Assembly (NCBI GenBank): GCA_900312665.1
Contig: ONZQ02000006.1
Span: 825,981-889,980 of the forward strand
Length of the DNA stretch: 64,000 nt
Direction of reading: 5' to 3'
Origin: Cephalotrichum gorgonifer
Lineage: Eukaryota > Ascomycota > Sordariomycetes > Microascales > Microascaceae
Numbering within the stretch: the first letter of the stretch is position 1; each line of letters begins with the position of its first letter. Below the pieces are notes generated by a model that saw only the letters and a program-made list of their open reading frames with translations, was not told the origin of the DNA and did not search any database. A program made the position numbers and the translations under genes. This document shows, one piece after another, positions 1 to 11,082 of the stretch.

Positions 1-1
1 G

Positions 2-2071
2 CCGCCGACCACCCATGTCCATCCGATCCCAATGATGCAGGAAGCCTTCAACGAGTCCCTGGCCGAGGCCACGGGAGGATCGACCCCGGACAAGCCGAAG
101 CTCAGGGAGTACAATGCGACGGCGCGTCGCGAGCGGCTCATTGCCCAGAACAAGGCCGACGAGGTCCTCGGGATGCGCTGGAGGTACCGCCCCGGTCAGC
201 AGCAGCACGAGCTGTGCAAGCTGATAGCGCAGATCGCCTTCGGCATGTACCTGCTCCTGGGGGGCATGGCCAACAGCGACGACCAGGTCGTCACCATCAT
301 CCAGGGCCACATCGACGAGATCGACGAGTTCCTCGAGGTCGCGCTGGAGGATTTCCAGCAGGCCATCGCCGACCTCTCCGAGAGGATAACGTACCTACGC
401 CTGCCACTGGAGCATATCGACGTTTTCGAGAAGCTCCTCGAGGACCGGAGCTACCGCGCCGAGCTCCTCCGGAACAACGAGACCATCGAGCACATCCTCG
501 CGCGGACAAAGGTCATGCTCGAGCAGTACGAGAACGACATGACAGACGGCCTACGCAGCACAAAGGCCTTCAGCGACTACCTCGCCGACGAGCGCGAGAG
601 CGAGGGGCTCGTGAAGCGCCCTGACGTGGCCGATATCTACGACGCCATGAGGGGCAACACCAACGGTTGGCAGAACGCCTTCATGGACCTCGATGGGCAG
701 GTGCAGAGGCTCAGCTCTCTCATCGAAGAGCTGTCGGGCATGGTCGCCGAGATGCAGTCCAAGGCTGGGGAGGTGAGCAGGAGGACCTGGGTAAGTGCTG
801 ATCTGAGATTTGTCTCAAACTTAGTTCTCTTTCTTCTCCTGTTCTCCTTTTAAGTCCACGCGCGCACGAGTCACTAGCGTGAATATGTTTCACATTGCTA
901 ACATTTCCCCTTGTTGCCTGTCACGCAGAACAAGATCGAGCCCTTCAGCGTCCCGGGCGTTAGGACGGGTGACCGGGCGTCTCTGTCGTCCTCGAATAGT
1001 GCAAGGGGGTCCATGTCCACCGCCAAGTCGCCTTCCCAGAGGCGCTTAACTATACGCACGCAGCTTTCGCCGCCGCCCCAGGAGGAGAACCCTTTCGATG
1101 ATGACCCAAGCGAAGCTGCGAAGTTGGGCGATGGCGACTCGGGTAGAGGATCGCAGGATGATGCCGTGGCCTGCCCCGACGACGAAAGCGTGCAGGCTCC
1201 TGAGTCTCTCTACATCCTCCAGCCTGTGACCTACACCCCCAAACTTCCGACGCCCGTCCCGTCCCCCATGGTCAAGGGCCACCCACCTCAGAGTCCGCCC
1301 CCTGAGTCCCTGCGGATATCTAGCCCCGGAGCGTCGGACCCCAGCATCTCTAGCCCCGGCATCCCCAAGCGCTCCTCCCTCCGCCAGCGTGTCTCTCAGA
1401 GCGGCAATAAGCCCCCATCTTCGATCCTGATCCCTCCCCCTAACGTCCTGAATCCCCCCTCCACCGCCGGCTACCGCGTCTCCCCGAAGGTGCAGCAGTA
1501 CCCACCCGACTCAGCCTACGGCTCCGATGTCGACCACCAACGCAACAGGTCCGGCTCCGCGACGGCCGAGGGCTCCTCCCCCTCTTTCCTCAAGCACGGC
1601 CGCGCCATCCCCTCCCCACGCTCCGACTTCCAGACCTACCACCCCGTCCAGGCGAGCCCTTACTCTCCGCTCCAGCAGCGGCCGCACACGTCGCATAACA
1701 CTGTCCGCCCACCCACGACGCCCACCTCCATGACTCCCTCGACGACGACGACGGCAACGGTGGGTGTGGGTGCAATTGGGTACCAGCCCCGACACGTCCG
1801 GAACCAGCCATCACGACTGGGCGGCGCAAGTACGCTCAGCAAGGTGACGTACGCGTCGGCGACACCGTCGACGCGCACCGATGGCGGCGACGACGGGAAA
1901 CGACTGAAGAAGAAGCGCAGCGCCTTCGGGTGGCTGAAGAAGGCGTTCTCGCTGGACGAAGAGGAGAGGGCGGCGTTCGATGCGAAGAGGGCGGTCGCGG
2001 AGAAGAATCTGTACTACGAGGACCGGAGTAGGAAGTTTTTGGACGGGAGGAGGGTGAGGGGGGACCACTAG
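2..2071 (+). CDS. Conserved fungal protein, N-terminal helical domain and disordered C-terminal half (5' partial)
   Basis: I do not recognise a named family. Exons are 2-790 and 929-2071. The donor GTAAGT at 791 and acceptor CAG at 926-928 keep the frame (phase 0). The reading frame is open to the left edge, so the Met codon at 32 need not be the true start. The first ~250 residues are strongly helical, with many charged heptad-like stretches, suggesting a coiled coil or helical bundle. The second exon is rich in Ser, Pro and Thr and looks disordered. It ends in a basic patch (KRLKKKRSAFGWLKKAF) followed by a charged helix, which could bind membrane or nucleic acid. No catalytic motif is visible. 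Coding is clear from codon use and splice continuity; function is unknown. Confidence 0.75.
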
Positions 2072-2887
2072 GCGGCACCTCCCAGGACCGGTGCTTGCGA
2101 CTTCCTTTACGCTCTGCGAGATCACTCTTTCCCTGCCCCCGGTCCACTTTCCTGAACGGGCATCTTGCCGACCAAGTCCTTGCCCGCAAATACATCCATA
2201 CACGACACGACACACTCATTGAACAACACCGCTCCATATGTCTTGAGCAAACGGCCTCACCACACAAGCCCGTCTTCTTTCCATGGGATTTCCTTTTGTA
2301 TTTCTTGGAGTTTGGGCATGAGCCAGCCAGCAAAGGAGTTCTGCTTTTTTGGGGGGTTTCTTTTTTTCTTTGCTGGGGACAGGGTTTTTTTTTTCCCTTT
2401 GTCAGGCGCATTCATTCGATCTATAGCGTTTACTTTTCACTCCTTTTTTTCCCTCCCAGGCGGATACTAACGGGGAAGCGAAGGTTCTTGACTTCGTCAT
2501 GCTAATAACTCCATAATGTTTAAGGATAAGGTTAGGGGGTCAGATAAAGGGAGGGGGCGGGAGGCGTAATGTAATGTCCAGAAGTTACACGAAACGGAGA
2601 AAGTAAACTTTGGCTCCCTTTGGCTCCCTTTGAATATCGCGCTGTAGAGTATGTGAAACTCGAGGTCTTCAGAAGAGCAATGCTCAGGAGGGTTGTCATC
2701 TCTGGTATCCCACGTGTAACAGCATGGGCTTCTAACCTTGAGTTCAAGCTGATCCGAGCAGCAGAGATCTAGTAGTATAAGTGCTCCGTCAGCCTCGTCC
2801 TCACCCCAGCCCTCGCCGGGCAACCACTTAAACCATATAGCCATATCCAAGCCATCATAACGACCAGTTCTCCCTCCCCCGCGCCAC
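2072..2887. other. Intergenic region between convergent genes
   Basis: These 816 bases lie between two gene 3' ends. They contain T-rich tracts (2345-2400, 2440-2456) suited to 3' UTR or poly(A) signals of the + strand gene. No coding sequence is supported. Confidence 0.6.
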
Positions 2888-4567
2888 TCAGCCCATCACC
2901 CCATAGCTCCTCACCCTGCTAAAGTAGAAGGGCTTGTCGTTCTTCAGCAAGAACTCGGCCCAGTCGTCCGTGAGCTTGTTATAGCTGTAGAACCCCCTCC
3001 AGAGCAGCTTGTTGTTCCTCGCCGCCTTCCCCGCGCTCCGCAGCGACAGGTCCATCCTGTATATGTACTTGGAGTGGACGCCCTCGGTCTCCACCACCAG
3101 GTCGCCCTCCCTCCGCTCCATCCCGCCCGCATCCCGGCCCTCCTCCCCCGCCTCGGGCTCCCCGGCGGGGATCAGCCTCCACCGACCGCGGAGGGAGCCC
3201 CGGACGACGGCGGACGGCAGGTGCGCCGCCCCCTGCCCCTCCCTCTGCGCCTCCAGCGCCTCCCTCGTGAAGTGCGGCACCACGTCTGCGGGCTCGGCAG
3301 AGCTGAGCAGGCTCGCGACGGTGCCGTCGCGGAAGAAGCGGAGGTAGCGGTAGTACGTGACGATGTGGACGGGGGAGTTCCACGTGATGTGGCTGCCGTT
3401 GGTGTGGCTGCCCGCGCGTATGTAGTTCGCCGTGGCGATGTAGCACCCGCTGAAGCGTATCCTCGGCCTGTGGCGGAACATCTGCCTCCAGGAGGAGGAG
3501 TAGAGGGCCGGGTGGAGCGCGAGGGTCACGGCGGCCTTTTCCTCGTCCTCGCGGGCCGTCCTCTCCTCGTCGCTCGGGCGGGCCGCCGCGGAGCCGTCGC
3601 CGAGGACGACCGCGGACGGCTCGTCGGGGAGCGGGTCCCACGTGATCGACCTCTGGAAGCGGTAGTGCATGCCGCCGAATCCGAACTCGGGGCCGAGACA
3701 TACGCGCCGCCAGATGCGCTGCTCGGTGGCGACGAGGTAGGCGAAGCGCTTGCAGACGTGCGAGAGGCGGGAGAAGTCCGCGACGTCGAGGACGGCCACC
3801 TCGAGGAAGATCTGGAAGAGGGTCTCCTCCGGGAGGGAGGCGATGGGGCAGGGCGGTGGCGGGTCACCTTCTACGGCGGGGGGGAGGGGGACGACGGTGA
3901 GGTTTTGGAAGGAGGAGATGAGGTCCGTCATGGACTGTGGAGGGGCTGCGGCTTTAGGGTTAGGGGCGGTGGATGAGGAGGTAGGCGGCTCAGGGCTGGG
4001 CAGCTTGGGTGCCGTGGCGGGGAAGTGCTTCTTGCGGTAGGCCTGGTCTACCTGGCTGTCCATCTGCGTTCGGTGTTAACGCCCGGGGAATCCCTCTGTA
4101 CACCGTACACGAGAAAGAGAGAGGAAACTCACCCTGAAGGCTTTGCGGTATAAGTTCAAGCTGTCCCCCAGCTCTCCCTGGGCCTCCCTCACGACCGCGG
4201 CCTCGAAGTAATCGAGCGCGGTCACCATCTCCCCCGCCTCCTCCTTCGCGGCCTCCCTGTTCTTCGCGGCGGCTAGGCTCAGGATCTCGTCAAAGGCGGG
4301 CGGCTGCATGTGGTCGTCGCCGCTCTGTAGCGTTGGAAGCTTCGGCCGGACATGATGAGTGTTGGGGCGGCTCTTAGTCGTCTTCCCATCGGCTGACGCG
4401 GGACCGGCGGCGGCGGTGGTGACGACGGATGAAGATGGAGTCCTGGAGTGAGAGGGCCCCGGTCCGGAGGCAGGCTGTTTAGACTTGACCTCAGATATCC
4501 ATTGCTCGCGGAAGGCCTCGAGCTCGGACTTCAGCTCGGGCCTGGGCTCCTCGGGTGGCGGGGTCAT
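2888..4567 (-). CDS. F-box protein of the FBXO9/Hrt3/Pof7 family (SCF ubiquitin ligase adaptor)
   Basis: Exons are 4567-4133 and 4063-2888; a 69-nt intron (GTGAGT...CAG) joins them in phase 0, giving 536 aa. Residues ~100-165 form a helical, TPR/MIT-like segment (aldyFEAAVVREAQGELGDSLNLYRKAFR type). An F-box follows at ~218-265 (LPEETLFQIF...LSHVCKRFAYLV...IWRRVC). The C-terminal half has the family's conserved region with WRQMFRHRPRIRFSGCYIA and the terminal WRGFYSYNKLTDDWAEF. In this family the F-box recruits Skp1 and the remainder binds substrate. In yeast and human, members act in SCF complexes linked to metabolic and TOR-related degradation. The order of domains and overall length match the family. 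Divergent from the chromate-transporter gene downstream. Confidence 0.88.
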
Positions 4568-5539
4568 GGTGGGGGCGATATATATGGGTAAGATATGAGT
4601 GCTTGTACAGTATGAGATGCTTATTCGGGGTGAGAGAGGGGCGCTATGAGTCCATAGGGAGCATCTTGGTGGAAGTGTGGATTGAGATTATACAGAGTGA
4701 ACCGGATCGATACGTGTATGAAGAAATACTGGATAATATCTTGAATTTCAGGGGTCCTTTTATGAGTGGCGATTCAAATGGGTTCAAGCTCATCCCCCCT
4801 CAGTAGTACTGGTATCAACAGGCGGAGTGGGTGAGTTACGGTGAACAGTCAGTCCAATGTCCGGGAGAGATATGCCGGATTACTCATCGGAGTGGAGAAC
4901 ACTGGGATGTATCCATGCAGAATCGAGGAGGAAAGCGCGGGGGCAGCTGCTCAGGGAGCAGCACCTTCCTGTGTTGGCTAACAGCTTCTAAAATAACAGC
5001 CGTTTTCATTCATCTCCGTGGTTGTTGACTTTCAACACCTTTTGACAAGGCTATGCTAGATAGTCCCAGTAGTATTGGCTATCCATCAACCAACCCTGCA
5101 CCTCCCTTTGCCGTGATGCCAGCCTTTTCATGGATACCTCCCAATCAGCCAGGGTGTGGCTAATAATACACCATTCGCAAACACTAGCGCCCATGACGTG
5201 CTGCGTGCGGGATGCTTCCATGCAGCTGGCCCCGCTCTTCTCGATGCCACCCCGGTACCTTAATTTTCCCGCCGCCCCTACAGAGTGATATTACTCGGCG
5301 ATGTCCCATTTATAGAGGTTCCATCAGATGTGCCAGAGCTGCGCTCTGCCATTTAAAAGTTCCGCTCTCAAACCTTCGAGAAACATCGGCGAACTCGGAT
5401 CCTCTTCCTTCTGCTTACCGCCAATCGAGAGCCTGCCCTGGACGCGCTTCCTAAGCCCACCTGCTTGGTCACCTCTCCATCCCAATTGGGAACATCCGCT
5501 CAGCTCGTTGTGAGCCGAAATATTAACGGCGTTGCCCAG
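4568..5539. other. Divergent intergenic region (promoters of F-box and chromate-transporter genes)
   Basis: These 972 bases separate two genes pointing away from each other and must hold both promoters. I see no RNA gene or repeat. An in-frame upstream ATG at 5465 could extend the transporter N-terminus by 25 residues. Confidence 0.5.
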
Positions 5540-7328
5540 ATGGGTGTCGTCGCTCTCCTCCGGGGCTGGGATAGCCTGGATGTTAAGGTTAAGAAGGTGG
5601 CAAACAAGTTGGAGAACACTGCGCGGGCATGCTGGCACTTGGGGTTCACGTCGTTCGGAGGGCCTCCGGTCCACTTCAAAATTGTAAGCTCGGCTCGGCG
5701 CTCGCGCCCTCGTAGAGAAAACCCAACTATCATCCAGCACGTGCTTGCGCTACCTGTGTGGACATGTCACTTACACCTCAATTTCTAGTTCTATGATAGG
5801 TTTCTGACCAAGCTCGGCTGGATCGATGACCAAGTGGTAAGCATTTCCATCCCACCTCGTCGTCTCTCAGACAGGCCTAATGCATGTCTCAGTACCAAGA
5901 GCTCTTCAGCGTCACGCAGGCATGTTCGGGGCCTGCCAGCACCAAGATGCTCTACTGCATCAACCTGATGCATGACGGCTTTCTCCCCGCCATCTTCGGC
6001 TTCCTCCTCTGGAGGTAGGTATCCGCGTCCCTCTCAAGACGCCCCTCCCCGGCACACGCCCCTGCCTGCGAGGACTTGTTAACACCACCCCCAGCCTCCC
6101 TGGCGCAATCGTCATGTACGGCCTCTCCATCGGCGTCTCCAACATCGGAGACAGCCTCCCCCGCCCCGTCTACGCCCTCCTCTCCGGCCTCAATGCCGCC
6201 ACAGTGGGCATAATCGCCCTCGCCGCCGTCCAACTGTCCGAAAAGGCCATCACCGACAAGCTGACCCGTATCCTCGTGTTCTTCGGCGGCGCCGCCGCCA
6301 TGCTGTACAACGGCCTCTGGTACTTCCCCGCGCTCATGGCTGTCTCCGGCGTCTGCTCCGTAGTCTACGACTTCAGGTGGCTACACCCGCCAGTCAAGGC
6401 CGTAGCCCGATTCGTCCGATCCCCGTTCAACAAGAAGAAGACTTCCCCACGGGAGGAGGAACCTCCCGTCGAGAGCATCGAGGTCCAGGAGCGTAGCACC
6501 GCCACCGCAGGCCCCTCCACCGGCGTAGAAACCGCCTCCTCCCACCGCTCCAAGACGGATGGACCGTCCCTCCCCACGACCGAGAACGAAGCCCGCTCAC
6601 TCACCCCGCCGGCATCCCCGGAGCCCCGCATCATCCCCGAGGGCCGCCGCCTCAACTTTAACTGGAAGTTCGGCCTCTCCGTGATCCTCGCCTTCCTCGC
6701 CTCCTTCGTGATCGTCATGACGGTCCGCGGAGTCGTGAGCGACAAGCCCCCCCTCTTCGACGTCTTCGCCAACTTCTACCTCGCGGGAACCATCATCTTC
6801 GGCGGCGGGCCCGTCGTCATCCCACTCCTGAGGGAGTACGTCGTCAGCGAGGGGTGGGTCCGCCCGAGGGACTTCCTCATCGGCGTGGCCATCATCCAGA
6901 GCCTGCCGGGCCCCAACTTCAACGTCGCCGTATACCTGGGCAGCCTCGCGGCCCTCCACCTGGGGTACCCCTCCATCGTCGGCGCCGTGGTGGGCTATCT
7001 GGGCCTCTTCGCCCCCGGGCTGATCATCGTCCACGGCACAATGGGGATCTGGTCCTCGATCCGCGGTCTGCGCGGGGTGAAGTCCGCCATCCGCGGCGTG
7101 AACGCTGCCGCCGTGGGCCTGATGTACACGGCCGTGTACCGGCTCTGGCAGATCGGGTATATCGACGAGCCCTTCCAGGAGGGGACCAGCTTGGCGAATG
7201 ACCCGTGGTGGGTGGTGGTCACGGCGACGAGCTACGTCGGGGGGTATTGGTTCAATCTCAACCCCCCGATGGCGATTGTACTTGGGGCCGTGATGGGGAT
7301 GATCCGGTACGGGGTTGTATCCGCGTAG
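5540..7328 (+). CDS. Chromate ion transporter (CHR) family membrane protein
   Basis: Exons are 5540-5683, 5789-5836, 5893-6014 and 6095-7328, all with GT-AG junctions and consistent phases, giving 515 aa. The first half carries the family motif FTSFGGPPVHF near residue 40, and the second half repeats it as the related TIIFGGGPVVIPLLREYVV, followed by QSLPGPNFNVAVYLGS. The internal duplication and many hydrophobic segments are those of bidomain CHR proteins, which export chromate or sulfate-like oxyanions across membranes. A hydrophilic, Ser/Thr-rich linker lies between the two halves (~residues 190-280), typical of fungal members. An alternative start at 5465 is possible. Substrate is inferred from the family only. 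Confidence 0.88.
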
Positions 7329-7516
7329 GTGCTTAGCGAGCAACATGACTTTGAGAAGCACCCAATTTTGAGGATAGGGCAGAATTGACGTAAAATAATG
7401 TTACATGAGAGATCCCATCGGGCACCCTATATCGCAATACGTACAAACAGAATAGACTGTCTAGACCAACCTCGTACACACACTACCACACTACCACCTA
7501 ATCCCCCACCCCACCT

Positions 7517-8529
7517 TTACGCGCTACCCGCCGCCCCCCTCGCCGCGAGCTTCTCCTTGACCGCGTCCCAGATCCACGCCTCCTTGACCCCCCTGTTGCT
7601 CCCCTGGACGTTGAAGCCCCCCACGGCCCTAAAGTTCCACCACTTCCTCGCCTGGTTCTCGCGCTCCGTGTCCCTCGCGTAGTTGACGATGCCCCACCTC
7701 TCCCGCGCGGGTCTCAGCTCGCCGAGGGTGAAGTAGCTCACGCGAGGCTTCGCGATGAGGGAGAGGGTGGTGGCCTGCAGGCGGGTCTGCGGGGGCATGG
7801 AGCGGACGAAGCGCGAGAGGGACTCGCGCGAGTGGCGCGCCAGCGGGGGCAGGTGGACGTGGATGATGGAGACGAAGGGGGCGGTGGTGAAGGCTACGAA
7901 TGTGAGGGGGATGATGCCGCAGACGGCCACTTGGTTTGTTCTAGTTAGCTGGGAATGTCTTTTTAGGGGTGGGGGGGCGGAACCGGATTGGGAAACAGGA
8001 TTCGCCTCTTTTTTCGATGATGAGATGGGGGGAGAAGGGGGGGGGAGGGGGGGAACATACAGCAGGCGGACTCCCACAGGGGCTTATCGGCCGCGATATA
8101 CGAGGGCACAAGCACGCCGCAGAAGACGGCGGATAGGACGACGGTGGTGAGTTTCAGCACCGCGAGGTAGAGGACGCGGCCGGTTCCGGCGTGGTAGATG
8201 ACGACCCTCTCAGGGAAGACTGTCCGTAATGTTAGATCTCAGATGCGATTGAGGCTTGGGTGGGAACGTGGCGAGGACGCACGGTATCTCTTTGACTTAT
8301 CGGGCGGGGGGTACAGGTTCTGGTTCTGATTCTGGGCCGCCGGCCTAGGACTCTGTGATGGGCTGTTCGCTCGTAGCCTGGTTACTGAGAGGTTCCGGGT
8401 GAGGATGAGCTTGGGTGATGAGGCTGGTAATGGGCGGGCCCGCAGGAAGGACCGTGAGAGTAGCGATAGTGGCGTTATCGACGTCGGGGAGTGGGTCGCC
8501 CGTTGTATTAATGCCCTGCAGCACGACAT
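7517..8529 (-). CDS. TMEM70/TMEM186/TMEM223-like mitochondrial membrane protein
   Basis: Exons are 8529-8283, 8219-8061 and 7929-7517 (introns GTGCGT...CAG and GTATGT...AAG, phases 1 and 1), giving 272 aa. Residues 1-60 are rich in Arg, Ser and Leu with no acidic residues, as expected of a mitochondrial presequence. Two hydrophobic segments follow (VLYLAVLKLTTVVLSAVFCG and LAVCGIIPLTFVAFTTAPF), separated by a short acidic hairpin. After them comes a soluble tail with a conserved-looking VSYFTLGELRPARERWG stretch. This hairpin plus tail resembles the TMEM70 family, which assists respiratory-complex assembly in the inner membrane. Family assignment is by recall of architecture, so it is tentative; the exon structure is firm. 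Confidence 0.7.
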
Positions 8530-8936
8530 TTTGAGCCGGGAATATGAGGGTTCGGGGTGGGGTGGGTGAGGCTTATGTGAGTGGTGGTGAGACTCGAGAC
8601 AGCAAAAAGACTAGGTCGAGATGAGATGGTGCGTGTGGTTGAAATGTTGCTGTGCCTGTCTGTTGGTCGTGGCGCGCGCACGGACCATACGTTCTGAAGC
8701 TCAATTCCCAATTCACCTCCACACACGCCACTTCTAAAACTCAGGACCCCTCCAAGAACTCGCGAAAGCATGTGAATGCCTCAATTACTACTCTGCGCAT
8801 CATCGTAATCATTTCAACGCTAGATAGCTACCTTGACCTCCACGATCATTACCACCCCCGCACCGTGTGCGCAATCATCTTGACTTCGACACTATGTCGC
8901 CGTCATTTACGCCCTACTCCGTAGATTGTAGTTCTT
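8530..8936. other. Intergenic region
   Basis: These 407 bases hold the promoter of the TMEM70-like gene and the 3' UTR of the next minus-strand gene. Nothing else is visible. Confidence 0.5.
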
Positions 8937-9703
8937 CTAGACGATATTCTTCGTCAACCACTCCTTCCACTCTCCCTCTCCCCACCCGGAGCTAACCTCC
9001 GCCGCCACGACGCCGTCCAGGATGACCGTCGGGCTGACGTGCACCCCCGTCAGCCTCGCCATCTTGACCACGGTCTTCACGTCGGCCGTCGTCTCGTTGC
9101 CCGCGTTATACGCCCCGTCGACGGGCTTGTCCGAGATCCTCAGCCTCCTCAGCACCTCCGCCTCGTCGACGCCTACCCCGCCCGCCACCTTGGCCAGCCT
9201 CGCGTAGGTCTCGTTGCGCGTCTCGTGCACGACGTTGACGTCGTAGAACTGCTGCGACACGGCGAAGAGCTCCCGGCTGTAGTCCCAGAACTTGTCGGGC
9301 GCGACCTGGTTCACGGCGAGGGCCGACTCGTGCAGGAGCGTCGACTGCGGGTGCCAGGGCTGGATCTGGTGGCGGAAGATGAGCTGCGCCTGCGAGGCCC
9401 AGGTCGGGTTGGATCGGATGAGGGGCGCGACGGTCGTGAGGAGGGCGTTGAATATTTTGGCGGAGAAGGGGCACTGGGACGAGGGACTCGTAAGTATATA
9501 TATTTGGCTTTGAGGTTTGTAGTGGGGGCGGGCGGGGTGGTGCGGGAGGGAGGGAGCGGGTTGGAGAGGAGAGAGAAGGTGAAACGTACGGCGTAGTCGA
9601 GATACACCTCGATGGTGTGCGGTGTCGGCGGAACACCCTCGGTTTTGGCGACTAGCTGGCCGAAGGCCAGTCGGTGTGCTGCGAACTTGGGCGGGAGAGC
9701 CAT
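8937..9703 (-). CDS. DsbA-like thioredoxin-fold protein
   Basis: Exons are 9703-9590 and 9473-8937, joined across GTACGT...CAG in phase 0, giving 216 aa. The second exon opens with CPFSAKIF directly after a beta strand (IEVYLDYA), which is where DsbA and FrnE proteins carry the active-site motif. Here the motif is C-x-x-S: one cysteine rather than the CxxC pair. Later segments include DKFWDYSRELFAV, an all-helical insert, and a cis-proline-like GVHVSPTVILDG, which is the usual thioredoxin-fold substrate loop. A single-cysteine site suggests glutathione-type or isomerase chemistry, or a non-redox role, rather than disulfide formation. No signal peptide is evident. Confidence 0.82.
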
Positions 9704-10509
9704 AGTATCGAAACTTGTCGTACGAGTGCGGCTGCTTCGTTGCTCGTGGTCTTCTTAACTCTGACCCGGTCTCGATTGGGTGGGTCTACACAACGGGGGT
9801 TGGCGTTGGTTCGCGATATAAATAGGGTCTTGGGTGCTTTTTCACGGGGAATAACACATGGGATGGGGGAGGAGAAGAAAGAAGCTGTGGATACGAGGTC
9901 GATGAGGGGTAAATTATTCCTCCTCCTCACTACATGTAATCAGGAGCCCGTTGCACGTAATCGCAGTCGTCACTCGTAATCAGGGAGCCTGCTTGTGTAA
10001 GACAACGAATGTATGATGCAATTAAGCAGAGGTGGACTGGCTAGTAATCAAGAGATCCCGTAATAAATAATAGGTGGACCCGAAATCGAGATTACTTGGG
10101 CCGGGTTAGCTTGCAGCTTCCCTTATGCCACCACCATCTGCAGCTCGGAGCTTGGAGTTTCAGTCCCTGCATGTTAGTTTTACACATAATTATCACAGGC
10201 CCCCCTGATATAGCTATCCCCTTTCATCGCTGATGCTAGTTATGTCTCGAGCGGGTACCAGGACTTCCGGTCGGACTGTCACATGTGTTGGAAGGGCCCT
10301 TATATTTGAAGAGACTAAGACTAAATAACTAATCTAATAGGCATGATTCGAGATTTAGAGGAAATCTCCCCAAGACGCCTCCCTTATCTATAAGGCCATG
10401 CCACCACCATCAGTGTTGTCTATCCATTATTACAGATGCGGCAATCCCATCCATTTCTTTTTTTAACGAATGTAATACTCCATGAGAGAAGAAGAAGAAA
10501 AGAAACTTA
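9704..10509. other. Intergenic region with a short direct repeat
   Basis: No gene is supported in these 806 bases. A 14-base direct repeat (ATGCCACCACCATC) occurs near 10125 and again near 10397, about 270 bases apart. It may mark an old duplication or transposon scar. The left part is the promoter of the thioredoxin-fold gene. Confidence 0.4.
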
Positions 10510-11082
10510 TTACATCATGGGGAAGGCCATGACCGCCGACAGGACGACAACAAATAGGCCAGCACCGACAGTCTGGAGCTTGGGGCCACCGGCGACAACG
10601 ACGGGGGGAGGGCGCACGGGCGACCCGGACTCCTCGGGCTCCTCGGGGTAGCCGTGTCCGGGGTGCTCCGGGTAGCCGGGCTTGGGGGAGGCGGACTCCT
10701 CCGGAGCGGGGTGCTCGGGGTACTCCGGCTCGGGAGACGCGGTCTCCTCGGGGTACTCCGGCTCCGGGTGGGGGTGGGGGGGCTTGACGTGGGGAGCCGC
10801 GCTCTCGGTGGGAGGCTTGACCTCGGGGTATCCGTGGTCGGGGGCGCTCGGGGTGACCTGGGGGTGGGCCTCCTCGTAGGGGGGCTCCGCGGGGCCGGGG
10901 TGGCCGCCGGGGGGGCCGCCGTGGTGGGGCTTGGGGCCGGGCCAGGCGACGGTGGGCCGGACCGACTCGACGACGGTCGAGGTGGCGGTGGTGGTGGTGG
11001 TGCACGGCTCCGAGGCCGGGGGCTGCACGGCCGCCAGGGCGAGGGCGGGGAGGGCGAGGAGGGTGAACTTGATGATAGACAT
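10510..11082 (-). CDS. Proline-rich repeat cell-surface protein, probably GPI-anchored
   Basis: A single exon encodes 190 aa. Residues 1-18 (MSIIKFTLLALPALALAA) form a clean signal peptide. A Thr-rich stretch is followed by ~110 residues of imperfect repeats built on P-E-Y-P-E, P-G-Y-P-E-H-P and H-P-H-P-E. The protein ends in a hydrophobic tail (GAGLFVVVLSAVMAFPMM) after small residues, which is the layout of a GPI-attachment signal. A wall or plasma-membrane location is inferred. The repeats contain no cysteine, so crosslinking through Tyr is possible but speculative. It has no recognisable enzymatic domain and a strong local codon bias to GC. Confidence 0.8.
   Translation of the reverse strand: MSIIKFTLLALPALALAAVQPPASEPCTTTTTATSTVVESVRPTVAWPGPKPHHGGPPGGHPGPAEPPYEEAHPQVTPSAPDHGYPEVKPPTESAAPHVKPPHPHPEPEYPEETASPEPEYPEHPAPEESASPKPGYPEHPGHGYPEEPEESGSPVRPPPVVVAGGPKLQTVGAGLFVVVLSAVMAFPMM

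Noticed and set aside
3074..3976. 300-codon open frame on the + strand
   Set aside because: It lies entirely antisense to the F-box gene's second exon and has the low-complexity composition of a GC-rich shadow frame.
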